Of a DNA stretch of 64,000 bases, positions 1 through 10,879 are shown piece after piece. The stretch spans positions 114,851-178,850 of the forward strand of contig MU858116.1 in NCBI GenBank assembly GCA_033297075.1. The letters run 5' to 3'. Source of the DNA: Rhypophila decipiens (taxonomy: Eukaryota > Ascomycota > Sordariomycetes > Sordariales > Naviculisporaceae). Within the stretch, counting starts at the first letter, position 1; every line of letters begins with the position of its first letter. The notes beneath the pieces were generated by a model. It made no database searches and was not told where the DNA came from. It saw nothing but the letters and a program-made list of their open reading frames with translations. Made by a program: the position numbers and the translations under genes.

Positions 1-815
1 TGTTGAGCAGAGTGTTGTCGTCAAGGACGAGTGAATCAGACTGAGGGGATGACAAGACGAGGAGTAGAGGTTGAGGAGGAAATCCACATACATCTCTCCT
101 TCACTTAGGTGTGCCAAGAGCCGGGGACGTTGACGGATTGCTGCTGCTTGGTTTGGTTCTTCAATTTTTTCCTGTTTTTGGGTTTAGCACATGGGCATGC
201 AATACCGTTTATCCCATTTTCATCTACAGTTCGTAGCCTGCCTGCCTGCTTTTGGCTGCTGAACGAAATCACAAACATATTACCTAAATCCGTCGCTCGA
301 GATCATATGCAACGCTGCGTCCCCGAGGCTCTGCTGCTATTCCCGTTCCCCGCCCTCGGTAGCATAGGTTACCGCGTATTCTCATCTAATATTCTGTTCC
401 ACCTAGGAAGAGAACTCTTAATCGAGGCGAACAGGATTGGTGGAAGATTGCCTGTCAGCAATTTCTCTCTGGACTTCGCTGACCAGAGAAGTACAGGCAT
501 CATTAGTACTTGAAGTCGATCAGTACCTCAAGTGTCTTGTCGTGGTGATGACAGTCTCGTATGCTCACCGGCCTCTCCTTGGGGAAGTGTAGGCGAGAGG
601 ACGTCGGGATTTTGACTGAAAAGGATGGAGCAGCTACTTTCAGCTGACCAGAGCTGAAGATGACTTCCGGGACTTGCAAAGGGAATATGAGAATAAGAAT
701 ATATAAGAGAAGGTGTTTCCTGTGCAAAAAACATGTTTGGAGGATATATACCCGTCCACCAGACTTTTAATACTTGTAAACACTTTTCGAACAGCTCAAA
801 AGCCTTTTTCTCAAG
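1..815. other. 5' flank of the secreted-protein gene, no gene supported
   Basis: I see no supported coding region. Open frames here have no family resemblance and no plausible splice continuation. The last ~120 bases hold a TATA-like box and the leader of the small secreted protein gene. Confidence 0.5.
700..707 (+). promoter_or_regulatory. TATA-like box of the secreted-protein gene
   Basis: The sequence TATATAAG lies about 110 bp upstream of the ATG at 816, a spacing that fits a short fungal leader. This is motif and position only; no transcript data are available. Confidence 0.45.
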
Positions 816-1516
816 ATGCAGATCTACAAGGTAAGTTCAACAAGAGAGACCATCAAGACGCTCTTCAACATGTCCATCTTGGTTTTACTGACATTGCCGG
901 CGCTCGACAAAGTACATCAGCCTCTTGGCTGCAATGGTCGTCGTTTCGAACGCGGCCAAGGTCCAAGTGACCAGCTTTCTGACGGAGCAAGTCAAGTTCC
1001 CCTTTATGGTCTCAACCTCCGAGTTATCTTACTACCCCATACTGACTTGACTTGGGTCATCACAGTGACTGCGCATCCGACGAAACCGACAGCCTCACCA
1101 TCAGCAACAACAACTCGTGCTTGGAGATTTTCGAGAGCGATAGTGCCACGTACGTTGATCTACCTGAATCTGATCCCCCCCAACTGTCTTGTGATTACAC
1201 ATTCCGTATTCCAAGGCCCCTTCACTTCTTCCCATACAAGAATCTTTGACAACATATCTCTCATAAACCTTCCTGGCCTGGTACGCAGATGTTGACATGG
1301 TACGTACGCAGAATCCAAGTCCTCGCAACAGGAGGCACCTCGTGCTTCCTCCACGTCTTCAAAGACGACGCGTGCACGCAGGAATTCGCCACCTTCCTCG
1401 GGCCTCTCACCAGAAAAGGGTCCTCGTGCGCTACTCGTCTCCCCTTTCGAGACCCAAGCACCGGGACTCTCCTGCAGGGTGTTACTTTTCAGAGCTTGAA
1501 GTTGGAGGGCTGTTAG
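816..1516 (+). CDS. Small secreted cysteine-rich protein (four exons)
   Basis: Proposed exons are 816-830, 913-986 (end uncertain), 1066-1149 and 1312-1516, giving about 125 residues. Joining exon 1 to exon 2 creates a signal peptide: a short basic start (MQIYKY), a hydrophobic core (ISLLAAMVVV) and a likely cleavage after SNAA. The mature part has six cysteines (contexts DDC, NSC, TSC, DAC, SSC and a terminal EGC), enough for three disulfides. Introns 1 and 3 have good donors (gtaagt, gtacgt) and phases that match. For intron 2 the frame requires two bases carried over; candidates are a GC-AG intron at 987-1065 (donor gcaagt, reading SFLTDDCASDET), or weaker GT donors at 996 or 1023 (128 or 137 residues). 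The layout matches the general style of fungal small secreted proteins and effector candidates; no specific family was recognised. Function is unknown. Confidence 0.6.
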
Positions 1517-1541
1517 ATATGGACATACTCCGTGAGGAGGT

Positions 1542-1598
1542 CGTCTATTTGGACACTGTTAGTCTATTTGGACACTGTTCGTCTATTTGGACCATGCC
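1542..1598 (+). repeat. 19-bp tandem repeat, three copies
   Basis: Three consecutive 19-base units share the core GTCTATTTGGAC, at 1542-1560, 1561-1579 and 1580-1598. The first two differ in one base; the third diverges in its last six bases. The array starts 26 bp after the stop codon of the secreted-protein gene, so it probably lies in its 3' UTR. Confidence 0.85.
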
Positions 1599-1654
1599 CA
1601 CCCAACCCAACCCATGAGCATAGCAAGTTTTTCTTTTTGATTTTCCCATTTCCT

Positions 1655-1673
1655 GGGGGGGGGGGGGGGGGGG
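1655..1673 (+). repeat. Poly-G run of 19
   Basis: An uninterrupted run of 19 G follows a T-rich stretch. Homopolymers like this are length-unstable and prone to sequencing error, so the exact length is uncertain. Confidence 0.8.
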
Positions 1674-3026
1674 TCACACACCATGTTACCAGCCCTATAT
1701 ACATATACCATTAGTACAAGGATGATGAAGTTGAGGTATGTAGCTCAGTCAATACACCATGAGCTCTTGTAATCAACGAGACTCGATCTTTGTACAGATA
1801 CTACCACTACCACCCAGTCAAGAACTCAGGGGTACTCCAACCCATCCCAAGGAAAACAAAGCCGGTCCGTTGGCCAGACAGCCAGCCACCGTGAAGCGTC
1901 AAATCCAGCCATGTACACGTAAGTGTTTCGATATGTATGCAGCCCAGAATGGACTGGACTCCAGGCGCCAAACAGCCAGTTGGCGTCGAGAATCGCGGAG
2001 CAACAGGCTTGGCAAGACTTGACTAGCTGAGCTAAGCTAGTCTGGTAATACATGGATCATACACCAGACTCTTTGATCAGCAAGTATCCGGCAGTCAAGC
2101 CAGAGTCTCAATCTTCACTGGGTGTCGTCCTCGGAGCTCAAAATAGAATCCCGACCTGATCCCCTCGAGATCTGATGCTCGAGGAGCCCCAAAAGCGCAG
2201 GAGAGGTGGTGTACGGATACCAGTACAACTTGTACGAGTGACCAACTTGAATCCAAGTCCCTGCCTCGGATGTTTGAAGAAGGACGGATGATCATGAATT
2301 AGCCCAATGAACCAAAAAGAAAAGCTTCATTTTTAAAAGATCCTGACAAATCCAAATAGATGGTCAGGATAATTACCATACATGTATCGATGTCTTTAGA
2401 AACCGTCATTGCAGCTATAACCCGTATGCAAACCTCCATGTCAGAATATCAGGATCACGCATACTTTTGAGCATTAGAGTTAATAGACACCTCATTAAAT
2501 TATTATTAGCATCATCCGATATTCTTGAGTAAATATTTTATACCGTCCTCATCTGTCCCCAGTGTTTGCCCAGAAGTCCATCCTCCTTCCACCGCCCAGT
2601 ACAGCAACCTCGGCATCTCCACCCCTGTCTTTCCATCCCCGCACCAAGCACCCCTGAAAGAACAGGGAATAACGTGGGGAAAAGGAGCAGCTAAAACCTG
2701 GGGTTATCAAGATCCGGGGCATCACAGGGCGGGGAATTCACCAGTGGCACATGAATCTTTTTTGAGCCTCGCTTCAAACTACGACATACTTGCTGTAATT
2801 GGTTAGCCAGACCGAGATTCGCCTCTTGTCAGTACGACGGCACCGAAGGAAGAAGGAAGGTTTATAAGTACGAGTGTACCCTCACATTTCCTTCTTCCTT
2901 TCATCTTTTGCCCTCTGTTCTATCAACCGTTTATTATCCATATACGGATATTATCATTGACGACCGAGACTTATCTCATCTCACTTACACCATCACCAAG
3001 CCTCGTCAACCACATCCACCATCAAA

Positions 3027-4470
3027 ATGGCACCCAAACAAAGAGCGCCCGTCTACGTCCTGGGCGTAGGCATGACCAAGTTCATCAAGCCCCGCGGCAA
3101 GGTAGACTACACAGAGCTGGGCTTCGAAGCGGGAGTGAAAGCCATGCTCGACGCGCAAATCAACTACGACGAGGTCGAGCACGGCGTGGCATGCTACTGC
3201 TACGGCGACTCGACCTGCGGCCAGCGGGTCTTCTACCAGTTCGGCATGACCGGAATCCCAATCTACAACGTCAACAACAATTGCTCGACCGGCTCGACTG
3301 GATTGGCCATGGGCCGGGACATCATTTCCTTTGGCGGAGCAGATTGCGTGCTGGTTGTGGGATTTGAAAAGATGATGCCGGGGAGTCTGCAGAGCTTTTT
3401 TAATGACCGTGAGACGCCCACCGGCACGACGGGCAAGATGATGGTTGAGACTCGGGGGGTTACGAATGCGCCCGGTGCTGCTCAGATGTTTGGCAACGCT
3501 GGACGGGAGTATATGGAGAAGTAAGCCCCCTCCATCATATCCTACCCCCTTTCCAACATACTAACCTTTTTCTCTTCAACAAAAAAGATTCGGAGCGCAA
3601 CCATCAGACTTTGCCGAGATCGCGCGAATCAACCACCTCCACAGCACCAAAAACCCCTACTCCCAGTTCCAAGACGTCTACACCCTAGACCAAGTCTTGC
3701 AATCGCCCAAGATCCACGAACCGCTGACAAAACTGCAATGCTGTCCCACCTCTGACGGCGGGGCAGCAGCCGTGCTCGTGTCGCAAGCTTTCCTCGACGC
3801 GCGACCGCACCTGAAAGACCAAGCTGTCCTGATCGCGGGCCAGCGCCTCGCAACCGACGCCCCATCGCTGTTTTCCCGCAGCGCAATCGACCTCATGGGC
3901 CGGGAAATGACCATCACGGCTGCCAAAGCCGCCATGGCCGAGGCAGGTGTCTCGCCCGGAGATTTCCAAGTCTGCGAGTTGCATGATTGTTTCTCTGCTA
4001 ATGAGATGATTGTCATTGACGCGCTTGGGCTCTCTGAGCATGGAAAGGCGCATGAGATGGTCCGCAAAGGAGACATCACGTACGGCGGAAAGATAGTGAT
4101 TAACCCCTCTGGAGGACTCATTTCCAAGGGACACCCGCTTGGAGCTACGGGGATTGCGCAATGTGCAGAGTTGGTCTGGCATCTCAGGGGGTGGGCGAAT
4201 AACAGGAACGTGCCAAAGACCAAGTGGGCTCTGCAGCATAATCTTGGATTGGGAGGGGCGGTTGTGGTTACTGTCTATCGGAGGGCTGATGGGCAAGAGG
4301 CGACGGTGCTGGATAGCAAGACTGTTGGGGAGAGGAATGGTTTGGGGTATAACCCTGCTGTTGAGGCCAAGGGGTTTACCAAGGAGCAGGCGAATGCAGT
4401 GAGGAGCAAGGGGAAGAGTAGTGAGTGGGCGCTGCAGGATACTATGCAGAAGTGCGAGGCTAGGTTTTAG
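3027..4470 (+). CDS. SCPx-type thiolase (3-ketoacyl-CoA thiolase-like)
   Basis: Two exons, 3027-3520 and 3588-4470, encode 458 residues; the 67-bp intron has gtaagc, a CTAAC branch site and AAG. The product closely follows the thiolase half of animal sterol carrier protein x: VGVGMTKF near the N-terminus, the nucleophile in NVNNNCSTGSTG (Cys86), LQCCPTSDG, ELHDCF (His297), NPSGGLISKGHPLGATG (His347) and HNLGLGGAVVVT near the end. Family knowledge predicts thiolytic cleavage of branched-chain or sterol-side-chain 3-oxoacyl-CoA, normally in peroxisomes. The SCP2 lipid-binding domain of SCPx is absent: only about 55 residues follow the last thiolase motif. The C-terminus (EARF) is not a PTS1 and no clear PTS2 is visible at the N-terminus, so location is open. 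The leader context (CATCAAAATGG) supports this start. Confidence 0.92.
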
Positions 4471-6727
4471 GTAGGCTTGGGGAAGATTTGTTTGTTGGAT
4501 ATCGTACTTATTAATCAGCTTGAACTTGAGGTGGTCAGGTAACTTTCTTGAGAGGCGGACGTAACAGCGATGCCAAAGATGATGTGAACTTGCTTTTATC
4601 GATGTCGTTAACCCATCTGTAGACGAGATCCTTTTAATGATGATTTCAAGTCTGCGCGTGATAGGCCCAAGGGCTATACAGTAAATTAGAGGAATACGGT
4701 GCAGATCCCCGCCAAGATCTAGCCATTTACTGTACAAATCCCCTGGCCTGCTTGGTTAGTGGACGGCTGGACGCTGTGATTCTGGTAAACGAACCAACCA
4801 TTGTTCCACGGTTCTTTGGGGTACACCGCAGTAGCTCCCGTCTGCACAAATATCGGACAGTTACATTCCTTTTGCCTGAAAGGTGATCATGTCACCGGTG
4901 GGGGTTCAAGACTGCTATTATCTGGAGACACATGCACCCATAAATGGTGAGCAAGAAATGGGTCAAAACCAAACCAACAAAACGGCTTCCATGGGTTCGA
5001 GGAAGATGGGCTCCCGGCTTGGCAAACCTCAAAGTGCCGAGCGGCAAGAACTAATAATAAATTGTCGGGAGGAAAAGATGGACTTTGTTCCATAAAGCTT
5101 CGATTCGGCGTCGATCAAACGCGACTTTCCCTTGACGAGGCAAGAACCAAGCAAAATCCATCAACATTATGCGGAAAAAGCACCCACCCGCTGTCGTGCT
5201 CATGATTCGCTGCAGATTGGAATTAGCTTGCTTCCCTTCTTTGATCAAAACCTGAACAGAAAATCATGTCCGTCATCTGCCGAGCGCCCCAGGGCTCTGG
5301 TGTGTCGGCCTCTTTTGTCCAGTAGCGTTGTGAAGTGAGGTTTCGGCCTCGCTGTGCCTCTTTTGACTCCTCGTCTCTTACTGGCCTACCGGTACGGAAG
5401 GATCAATTACACCTCGACTGTGCGAATCATTGGACGACCACCATGGTCTTGTTCGGACCCTTAATCTCGATATCTTTCTGAGAGATAACCTTTATAAGAT
5501 TCTCAAATGCTTCTCATCTCGACGAGCACCCATCAACAGACTGGTTCTGGAGGCTTTGCTTGACCTTCTTCCTTGCAAGATACTTGTACTACCTACCTTG
5601 CTTATCCTTAAGACGATCATGCCATAGGCTCACGGGGGGGATTTTCCTCGTTTCATCAACCCAGCCGAACCATTTCTCCATTCTTTTGTTTTCCTGTCCA
5701 CTCACTCCCAATGGGAAGAAAGAATTAAGAAGAATTTGTTTTCATCTCCAGGCAGCCTAATCAGCCAACGAACAGCAGGGTCAGGACCTGGGTTTGTGTC
5801 ATATAGGCGCATGAAGACCAGTCTTCCCCACGCATTTACACGGACGTTCTCGCGGCCTGGCTCGTGGTTCTACTACCGGTACATGTACATGTTGCGTTCC
5901 CTTGATTGTACCACTGGGTGCCCTGCCTGCATCTGGTCATAGATTCCAAACTTGGACTGAGAACATGACCGTCGGCACCCAACAAAGTGTTGGTGATCGT
6001 CCTCTTTTCTTTTTTGATGTTTTAGTTCGAAGCCTGAGCGAGGAGGATATCCAGCAAGACCACACCCTCCTGAGGGCAGACTAGGACTCAGAGTACCACG
6101 AGAAGGTATCCTTCGACCTCGGTCTTTGCTCACCAGGTCAAGAACTCGAGAGGGTGTGCTGGTCATGTTGGTCTCGATCCAATAAACAGTGTCCTTCAAA
6201 CTGGCTTCTTGTTTGCCCATCGTCTTATTACTTGTACTCGGTCGTCAACTTCCATTCTCGGTGGCTTCTCCTCCTTGCCCCCAGCCGTGTTGTTTTATAT
6301 GTCCCCTGCTTCTGGCTGCGCATAATATCCCGAGGCTCTCCCCCCACGCACATGCTCCCCGTCTGAGCCAAATTGTCCTGTCCTTGACCGGTAGCCGCCC
6401 ATTATTACCCCGGAACCAAATCCACCTTGTTCTGGTAAGAACTGCTCCGTTGGTTTCGGACCTTTCTTCCCCTCTGATCACCATCTGACCACATCAATAT
6501 CCATCCTTTAGCCGTGAGTCGCAGTTGACAGGGAAGAGCCTGGTGATCAACTTTCCAGTCTGGACCTTTAAGTGCCGGCCGGGGACTCTCAACCTGTCTG
6601 TTATTGTCATTCACAGATATTTCGGCTCTCTTGGTTATCGACACCAGGTCCCCCCCACCGCAACAACATGAACTCTCGTCACCGGATGTCGAGACAATAG
6701 TGCGCGCGCGATTCCTCACCGTCAGCG
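4471..6727. other. Intergenic region, no gene supported
   Basis: Open frames in this 2.2-kb stretch are short, overlap on both strands and show no family resemblance. The right half is CT-rich and probably includes promoter and leader of the rhodopsin-domain gene. Confidence 0.5.
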
Positions 6728-8346
6728 ATGGACCCAACGGCAGCTGCCGCCGACCTCTCTGGAGGGCCGGTCCTCCTATCTCTCTCCCTGGGCACCGCCT
6801 TCTTTGCCCTAGCTACGAGTTTCGTTCGGTTCTCTATCCGGGCGGGAATTAGCAAACATATCGGCGCCGATGACTACACAAGCGGGGTAGCAGCTGTGAG
6901 TCGGTTTCGTACTCGGCAGAGGAGAGTAGGTTACTGACTGCAAGTGTGTGTAGGTGGTGGCCTTGGTAGGAACAGTATTCGCCATAATCGAGGCAACAGC
7001 GACAGACCCAACACGAGCGATGGAGTTTGCCGTGCTGGGCAAGCCGTGGTATCTCATGAGCGACACGCTGAGCAAGATATCGATCTGTCTGTTGTTCATG
7101 CTGCTCTTGAGAGGGACACGGCAATGGAGGATCCTGCTGAGCGTGCTCATCTTTTTCATGGCCGCTGTGAATTTTAGCTTTGCGCTGACGGTCAACCTCC
7201 AATGCCGTCCTCTGGAGAAGCTCTGGGACCCTTCGGTTGATGGCGTGTGTTGGGACCCGAATGTGCAGAGGAATTTTGGGTATTTTCAGGGTGGTAAGAA
7301 GTCCATCTGTTGCTGTTCCTTGTACAGTACTGACCACCAGTTCTGCGCAGCATTTTCCGTCTTTACCTGGTTCTTCCTCTCTTTATTCTGCATTCTCATG
7401 GTCGGCCATGTCACCCGTGAAGGAGCGCCGCAATGGCCGTATTATGCGTCGACAGCTCTGAGCTTCGCCTGTGGCATCTTTTCCATAGTACGAACGGCCA
7501 AAACCGCCCAGATGCAGCAGCATCTGAGCAGCGCCTACACGTCCAACACACTCTGTGCGAGTCTGATGTCCAAGTAAGCAACCAACCAACCACACTTCAC
7601 ATCTTTCACCCTAGAACTGCTTAAGAACTAACGTCACAAATTCTCTCTCTCTCATCAGCCTAGAACAAAACTTTGGCCTCGTAGCAGCAAACATTCTCAC
7701 CCTAGGACCACTCTTTTCAGCGAGGGCAGCAAAACTCTCGGTCCTCAGCAGCAGCCGCCACCGCTTTGGGAAAAAAAGCAAAACCCAAAGTCGAGCAGGC
7801 AGTACTCGCCCCATTACGCGGACGGATTCCCGAGCAGGTTCTATTACCGACTCCCACTCCCACTCTGCTGTATCAATCAACTCGTCCGAGATAGACGACC
7901 TCAAACGAAGCACCCCCCACCTGATCATCCAAGTTCCTCAGGCTCAGGCTCAGGGGAGGAGCAATGGTGGTGGTCTCTCGTTCTTACGAAGCGCCAACAG
8001 TAGCTTGCCGCCAGACGACGACGAGGAGTATGACCTTGGAGAGATGCTCTCTGATATTGATATTGAGGCTTCTTGGCCGAGGGGGATCATAAAGACTGTT
8101 AGTGTCGAGGTTGTTGAGGAGGTTAATCCCGATCATGTACCTCCTCCTCCTCCTCCTCCTCCCAATGCGAGTGCTGCGGCTAGTACGACTACTACCACCA
8201 AGAAGATTGTTGTTGTTGGTCCTCCTCCTCCTCACTCGTCGAGGGAAGATGATGGAAATGGAAATAATAATCGAAACAGTGGCGCGAGTGTCGGAATGGA
8301 GCAGGACTGGGAGGCCATGTTGCGGGCTGGTCCGCCTACTAGGTGA
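6728..8346 (+). CDS. Fungal rhodopsin-domain (Pth11-like) integral membrane protein
   Basis: Four exons, 6728-6895, 6954-7293, 7351-7573 and 7659-8346, give 472 residues; introns are 58, 57 and 85 bp with donors gtgagt, gtaaga and gtaagc and consistent phases. The first ~270 residues hold several hydrophobic helices and motifs typical of the fungal rhodopsin domain: LQCRPLEKLWDP, a conserved Cys near VCWDPNV, ACGIFSIVRTAKTAQM, and NLEQNFGLVAANILTLGPLF at the last helix. No CFEM domain precedes it, so it is not a full Pth11 type. The C-terminal ~200 residues are hydrophilic and probably disordered: Ser/Arg-rich, then acidic (PDDDEEYDLGEML), then a polyproline tract and a Thr/Lys run. Members of this family are proposed to be surface receptors or sensors; ligand and partner cannot be inferred. 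ATG 6728 is the first that opens the domain frame. Confidence 0.85.
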
Positions 8347-9206
8347 CACCACCACTGCCGAGGAACGATTTTCGGGGGAACTGAAGCAGTATATTTGAAG
8401 GGTCCTGCGTTGTCATACACATGCTGTACATGGCGTATGATCCAATCCTTCTTTTTTCTTTCTTTTTGGCTACATGTATACACCGCACATCTTGTCGATC
8501 GAGACGGCGTCTGCCGATTTTACTTTCAACACTCATTAATGTCTTGTTACATATACCCACAAACACACACACACACACATACATGTATATAATCGTTGCT
8601 TGAGGCGGCGTTTTTGTCATCACTTTGGCTGGAACGTTTTTCGGGGAACTTGGTTGGCTTTGGACTCGGATTATTGTTTCTTTATCGGATCGGTTTTTTT
8701 TCTTTCTTTTTTTGTCAGGACAGGACAGGACAGGGTACGATATAAACACTTTGATACCTACATGGGCTGGGGGCGGTATTGTATTCCAGAGACAAGCGTG
8801 GCGTCGGGGTTTGCTTTACCCTTTTATTGTCTAGAAATAGAAAAGATCACTTATGATGCCTTGATCACAGACACAGAGGCAGAGCAGTTCTTCTTTTATT
8901 ATTGGTGTTATATAGATATATTTCTGTACCGACCAGCTAGACTAATTCATCAATCTCGTTCCATTGATCCATTCCATGGATCCATGTGTTCTTCCACCTG
9001 CAGCAAAAATCGTCCAAAATGTACATGCACGAGGGGGAAGAGCGCGCAATTTGACCATATCGCACCACCTCCACACAGATCCATCATGTCTCAACTCTGC
9101 TGCTCTCCCAAAACGAAAATATCCCATTCATCCCACCTCGACCAAAATACCCAACGCAAACTACCCTCACCTCAGCAAAGGCCCCTCCTGATGATGAAAC
9201 AAAATT
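8347..9206. other. Convergent intergenic region (3' ends)
   Basis: This lies between two genes that point at each other and should hold both 3' UTRs. It is T-rich on the plus strand and contains a short CA run (about 8563-8578). A long open frame across it is low-complexity and shows no protein family. Confidence 0.5.
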
Positions 9207-9869
9207 TCACTTCTCAGCCCAAGGCAGCGAAATCTCAACAGCCTTCATATCCTCACAAATCCTAACCAACTCCTCGGCGCCCTTTAATCCCTTCAGCTCG
9301 CCGAGAATCTCCTCCACCAGCTCAGGACTACCCGCCTCCCGTCGATCACTATAGATATCCACCCCCTCCTTGGTAAAAAGCGTCGCCTCGAACCAAGTCA
9401 CCACCCAACGTTCCTTCTCTCCTCCCGAAATCTCTCTCTCCCCCCAGCCCAGAATCTCCCAGTGACTACCAATCAACCACAACAACCACCCCCTACCGCG
9501 CCAGTTCCACGACGAAGTATCGCCATCACCAGCATTGGCAGCAGCAGCCGTGTCGACTCCGCCAATGGCCTTGACAATTCCCCTCGCAGGAAACTTGGCA
9601 TCGCCTGGTTTGGGCGCCGAGCAAGACTCGTACTCTACCAGGTCGTCCATCTGGACTGGCCCGCCATTGGAAGAAGGGATAGGTTTGTAGGTGATTCGTA
9701 CGTTGCGGGCCGATCGCCACATTGAGAGGGTCGAGTGGGTTACCGCCCAGGTGCGGTGGAGCCATTCCAACGGTGGGTGGGTGAAGGACGATGATTCTGG
9801 CGCGGCTGGGGAGGAGGAGTACTTGGAGGGGAGGCGGATGGTTATGCTTTGTGGGTTTATGCTGCCCAT
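9207..9869 (-). CDS. Conserved fungal protein of unknown function, possibly lipocalin-like
   Basis: A single exon encodes 220 residues; the start is the ATG at 9869 (MGSINPQSITIRLPS), because the in-frame extension upstream runs through a poly-A tract and is clearly non-coding. The sequence has repeated aromatic motifs: LEWLHRTWAVTHSTLSMW, VRITYKPI, DDLVEYES, WNWRGRGWLLWLIGSHWEIL, WVVTWFEATLFTKEGVDIYS, and a helical C-terminus (LVEEILGELKGLKGAEELV). The pattern of alternating Trp-rich strands suggests a small beta-barrel of calycin or lipocalin type binding a hydrophobic ligand, but this is inference. No signal peptide or membrane segment is visible, so it is probably cytosolic. I recall similar sequences as conserved unknowns in ascomycetes. 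It converges with the rhodopsin-domain gene. Confidence 0.75.
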   Translation of the reverse strand: MGSINPQSITIRLPSKYSSSPAAPESSSFTHPPLEWLHRTWAVTHSTLSMWRSARNVRITYKPIPSSNGGPVQMDDLVEYESCSAPKPGDAKFPARGIVKAIGGVDTAAAANAGDGDTSSWNWRGRGWLLWLIGSHWEILGWGEREISGGEKERWVVTWFEATLFTKEGVDIYSDRREAGSPELVEEILGELKGLKGAEELVRICEDMKAVEISLPWAEK

Positions 9870-9959
9870 TTTTTTTATCCTTTGAGTTTTTCTGGTGAGA
9901 ATGCCCTTGTTGTTTGCACGACCTTGATTGGGATGTTGCTTCCTGGTAAGATGGCCTGC

Positions 9960-9981
9960 TTTTTTTTTTTTTTTTTTTTTT
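9960..9981 (+). repeat. Poly-T run of 22
   Basis: An uninterrupted T22 lies about 90 bp upstream of the minus-strand start at 9869, so it reads as poly-A in that gene's leader or promoter. Its length is likely variable. Confidence 0.8.
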
Positions 9982-10789
9982 GGCAGCAAAAAGAGAAATA
10001 TCTTTCGCGGCTTGACAGAGTTCCCTGGATCAAAAAGGTCTGATGAGGTCGAGTAGAAGAATTTACTTGATAATGTATCTATCTGGAGAGTTTGGACGTT
10101 CTCGTAGGCAGCTGTCGTGAAGGAGCAAGGTGAAACGGCGGCAAAATCAGGGGTCCTGGTTGGGTGGTTACAACTTGGGCGAAAACCAAGATGGATGTAG
10201 GTCGGTGGCAGAGGCCGGCTGGAAGACAAGGCGAGAGACTGGAAAGAGTTTACTTGGGAATTGTTGGTAGTTGATCAAGGTGTTGAATTATTTGTAGCTG
10301 AAATCTAGCAGACCCGGATAGAAATGCTTCCGGGAAGCTTCAATCTGCTGTGGGGGGTGTAATCGATTTCAGCCACGCCGTAATGTCAAGTGCTTCGGTG
10401 CCTTATCACTGAATAAGATGACCGGCCGCACAGGATAGAAGATAACCACCTGGCTGGTCCTGATGAACTTGAGGCTGCTCCGAAATATGATTGAACAAGA
10501 ACTCCTCTGTCACTCAGTCTTGTATTCATCATGAATCTTGACTGTATTTCATCCGATCATTAAGAGTGAATGACAGGGATCTGGAAGTGCTTGCATCTTC
10601 GGTTCTTCATGGACCCCGGTCACCGGAACCGAGCTTGATTCTGCATAGCGCCTTGACCGGCTAGCGTGCCCCATCAGGCTTGTGTGACTCTTGGAGAAGC
10701 TGACATCAGACCGAATGTTCGTCTCCTTACGTTGTACGGATACTTCGTACCGTAATGGATATTAGGGTACTCTTACAAGAATGAACGCC

Positions 10790-10879
10790 CTGACTAGACT
10801 GGAATAGATGCCTTTGCTGGCTCGAACATATCTCCTGACTGACTGGAATAGATGCCTTGACTAGCCAGAATAAATGCAA
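10790..10879 (+). repeat. Degenerate short direct repeat
   Basis: The core ACTGGAATAGATGCCT occurs twice, inside 10790-10814 and 10835-10858. A decayed third copy (CCAGAATAAATGC) follows at about 10865. It lies just beyond the 3' end of rpf1. Confidence 0.7.

Larger units (their letters stand above)
1517..3026. other. Intergenic region with 19-bp repeat, G19 run and thiolase promoter
   Basis: No gene is supported. It holds the tandem repeat at 1542-1598, the poly-G run at 1655-1673, an AT-rich middle (about 2330-2530), and the thiolase promoter: a TATA-like TATAAGTA at 2873 and a CT-rich leader at 2885-3020. Confidence 0.5.

Noticed and set aside
1735..1800. tRNA-like start (GTAGCTCAGT near 1739)
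   Set aside because: The downstream B-box expected (GGTTCGANTCC) is absent; only GACTCGATCTTT is present and no cloverleaf stems pair.
3685..4737. 350-residue open frame on the minus strand opposite the thiolase
   Set aside because: It overlaps the catalytic exon of the thiolase in antisense and shows no family resemblance.
4895..4920. B-box-like GGGTTCAAGAC
   Set aside because: No pairing T-arm or matching A-box at the right distance, so no tRNA is called.
8600..9265. 221-residue plus-strand open frame between two converging genes
   Set aside because: It lies in 3' UTR sequence, is rich in Phe and Tyr from T-rich DNA and runs into the antisense of the gene at 9207.
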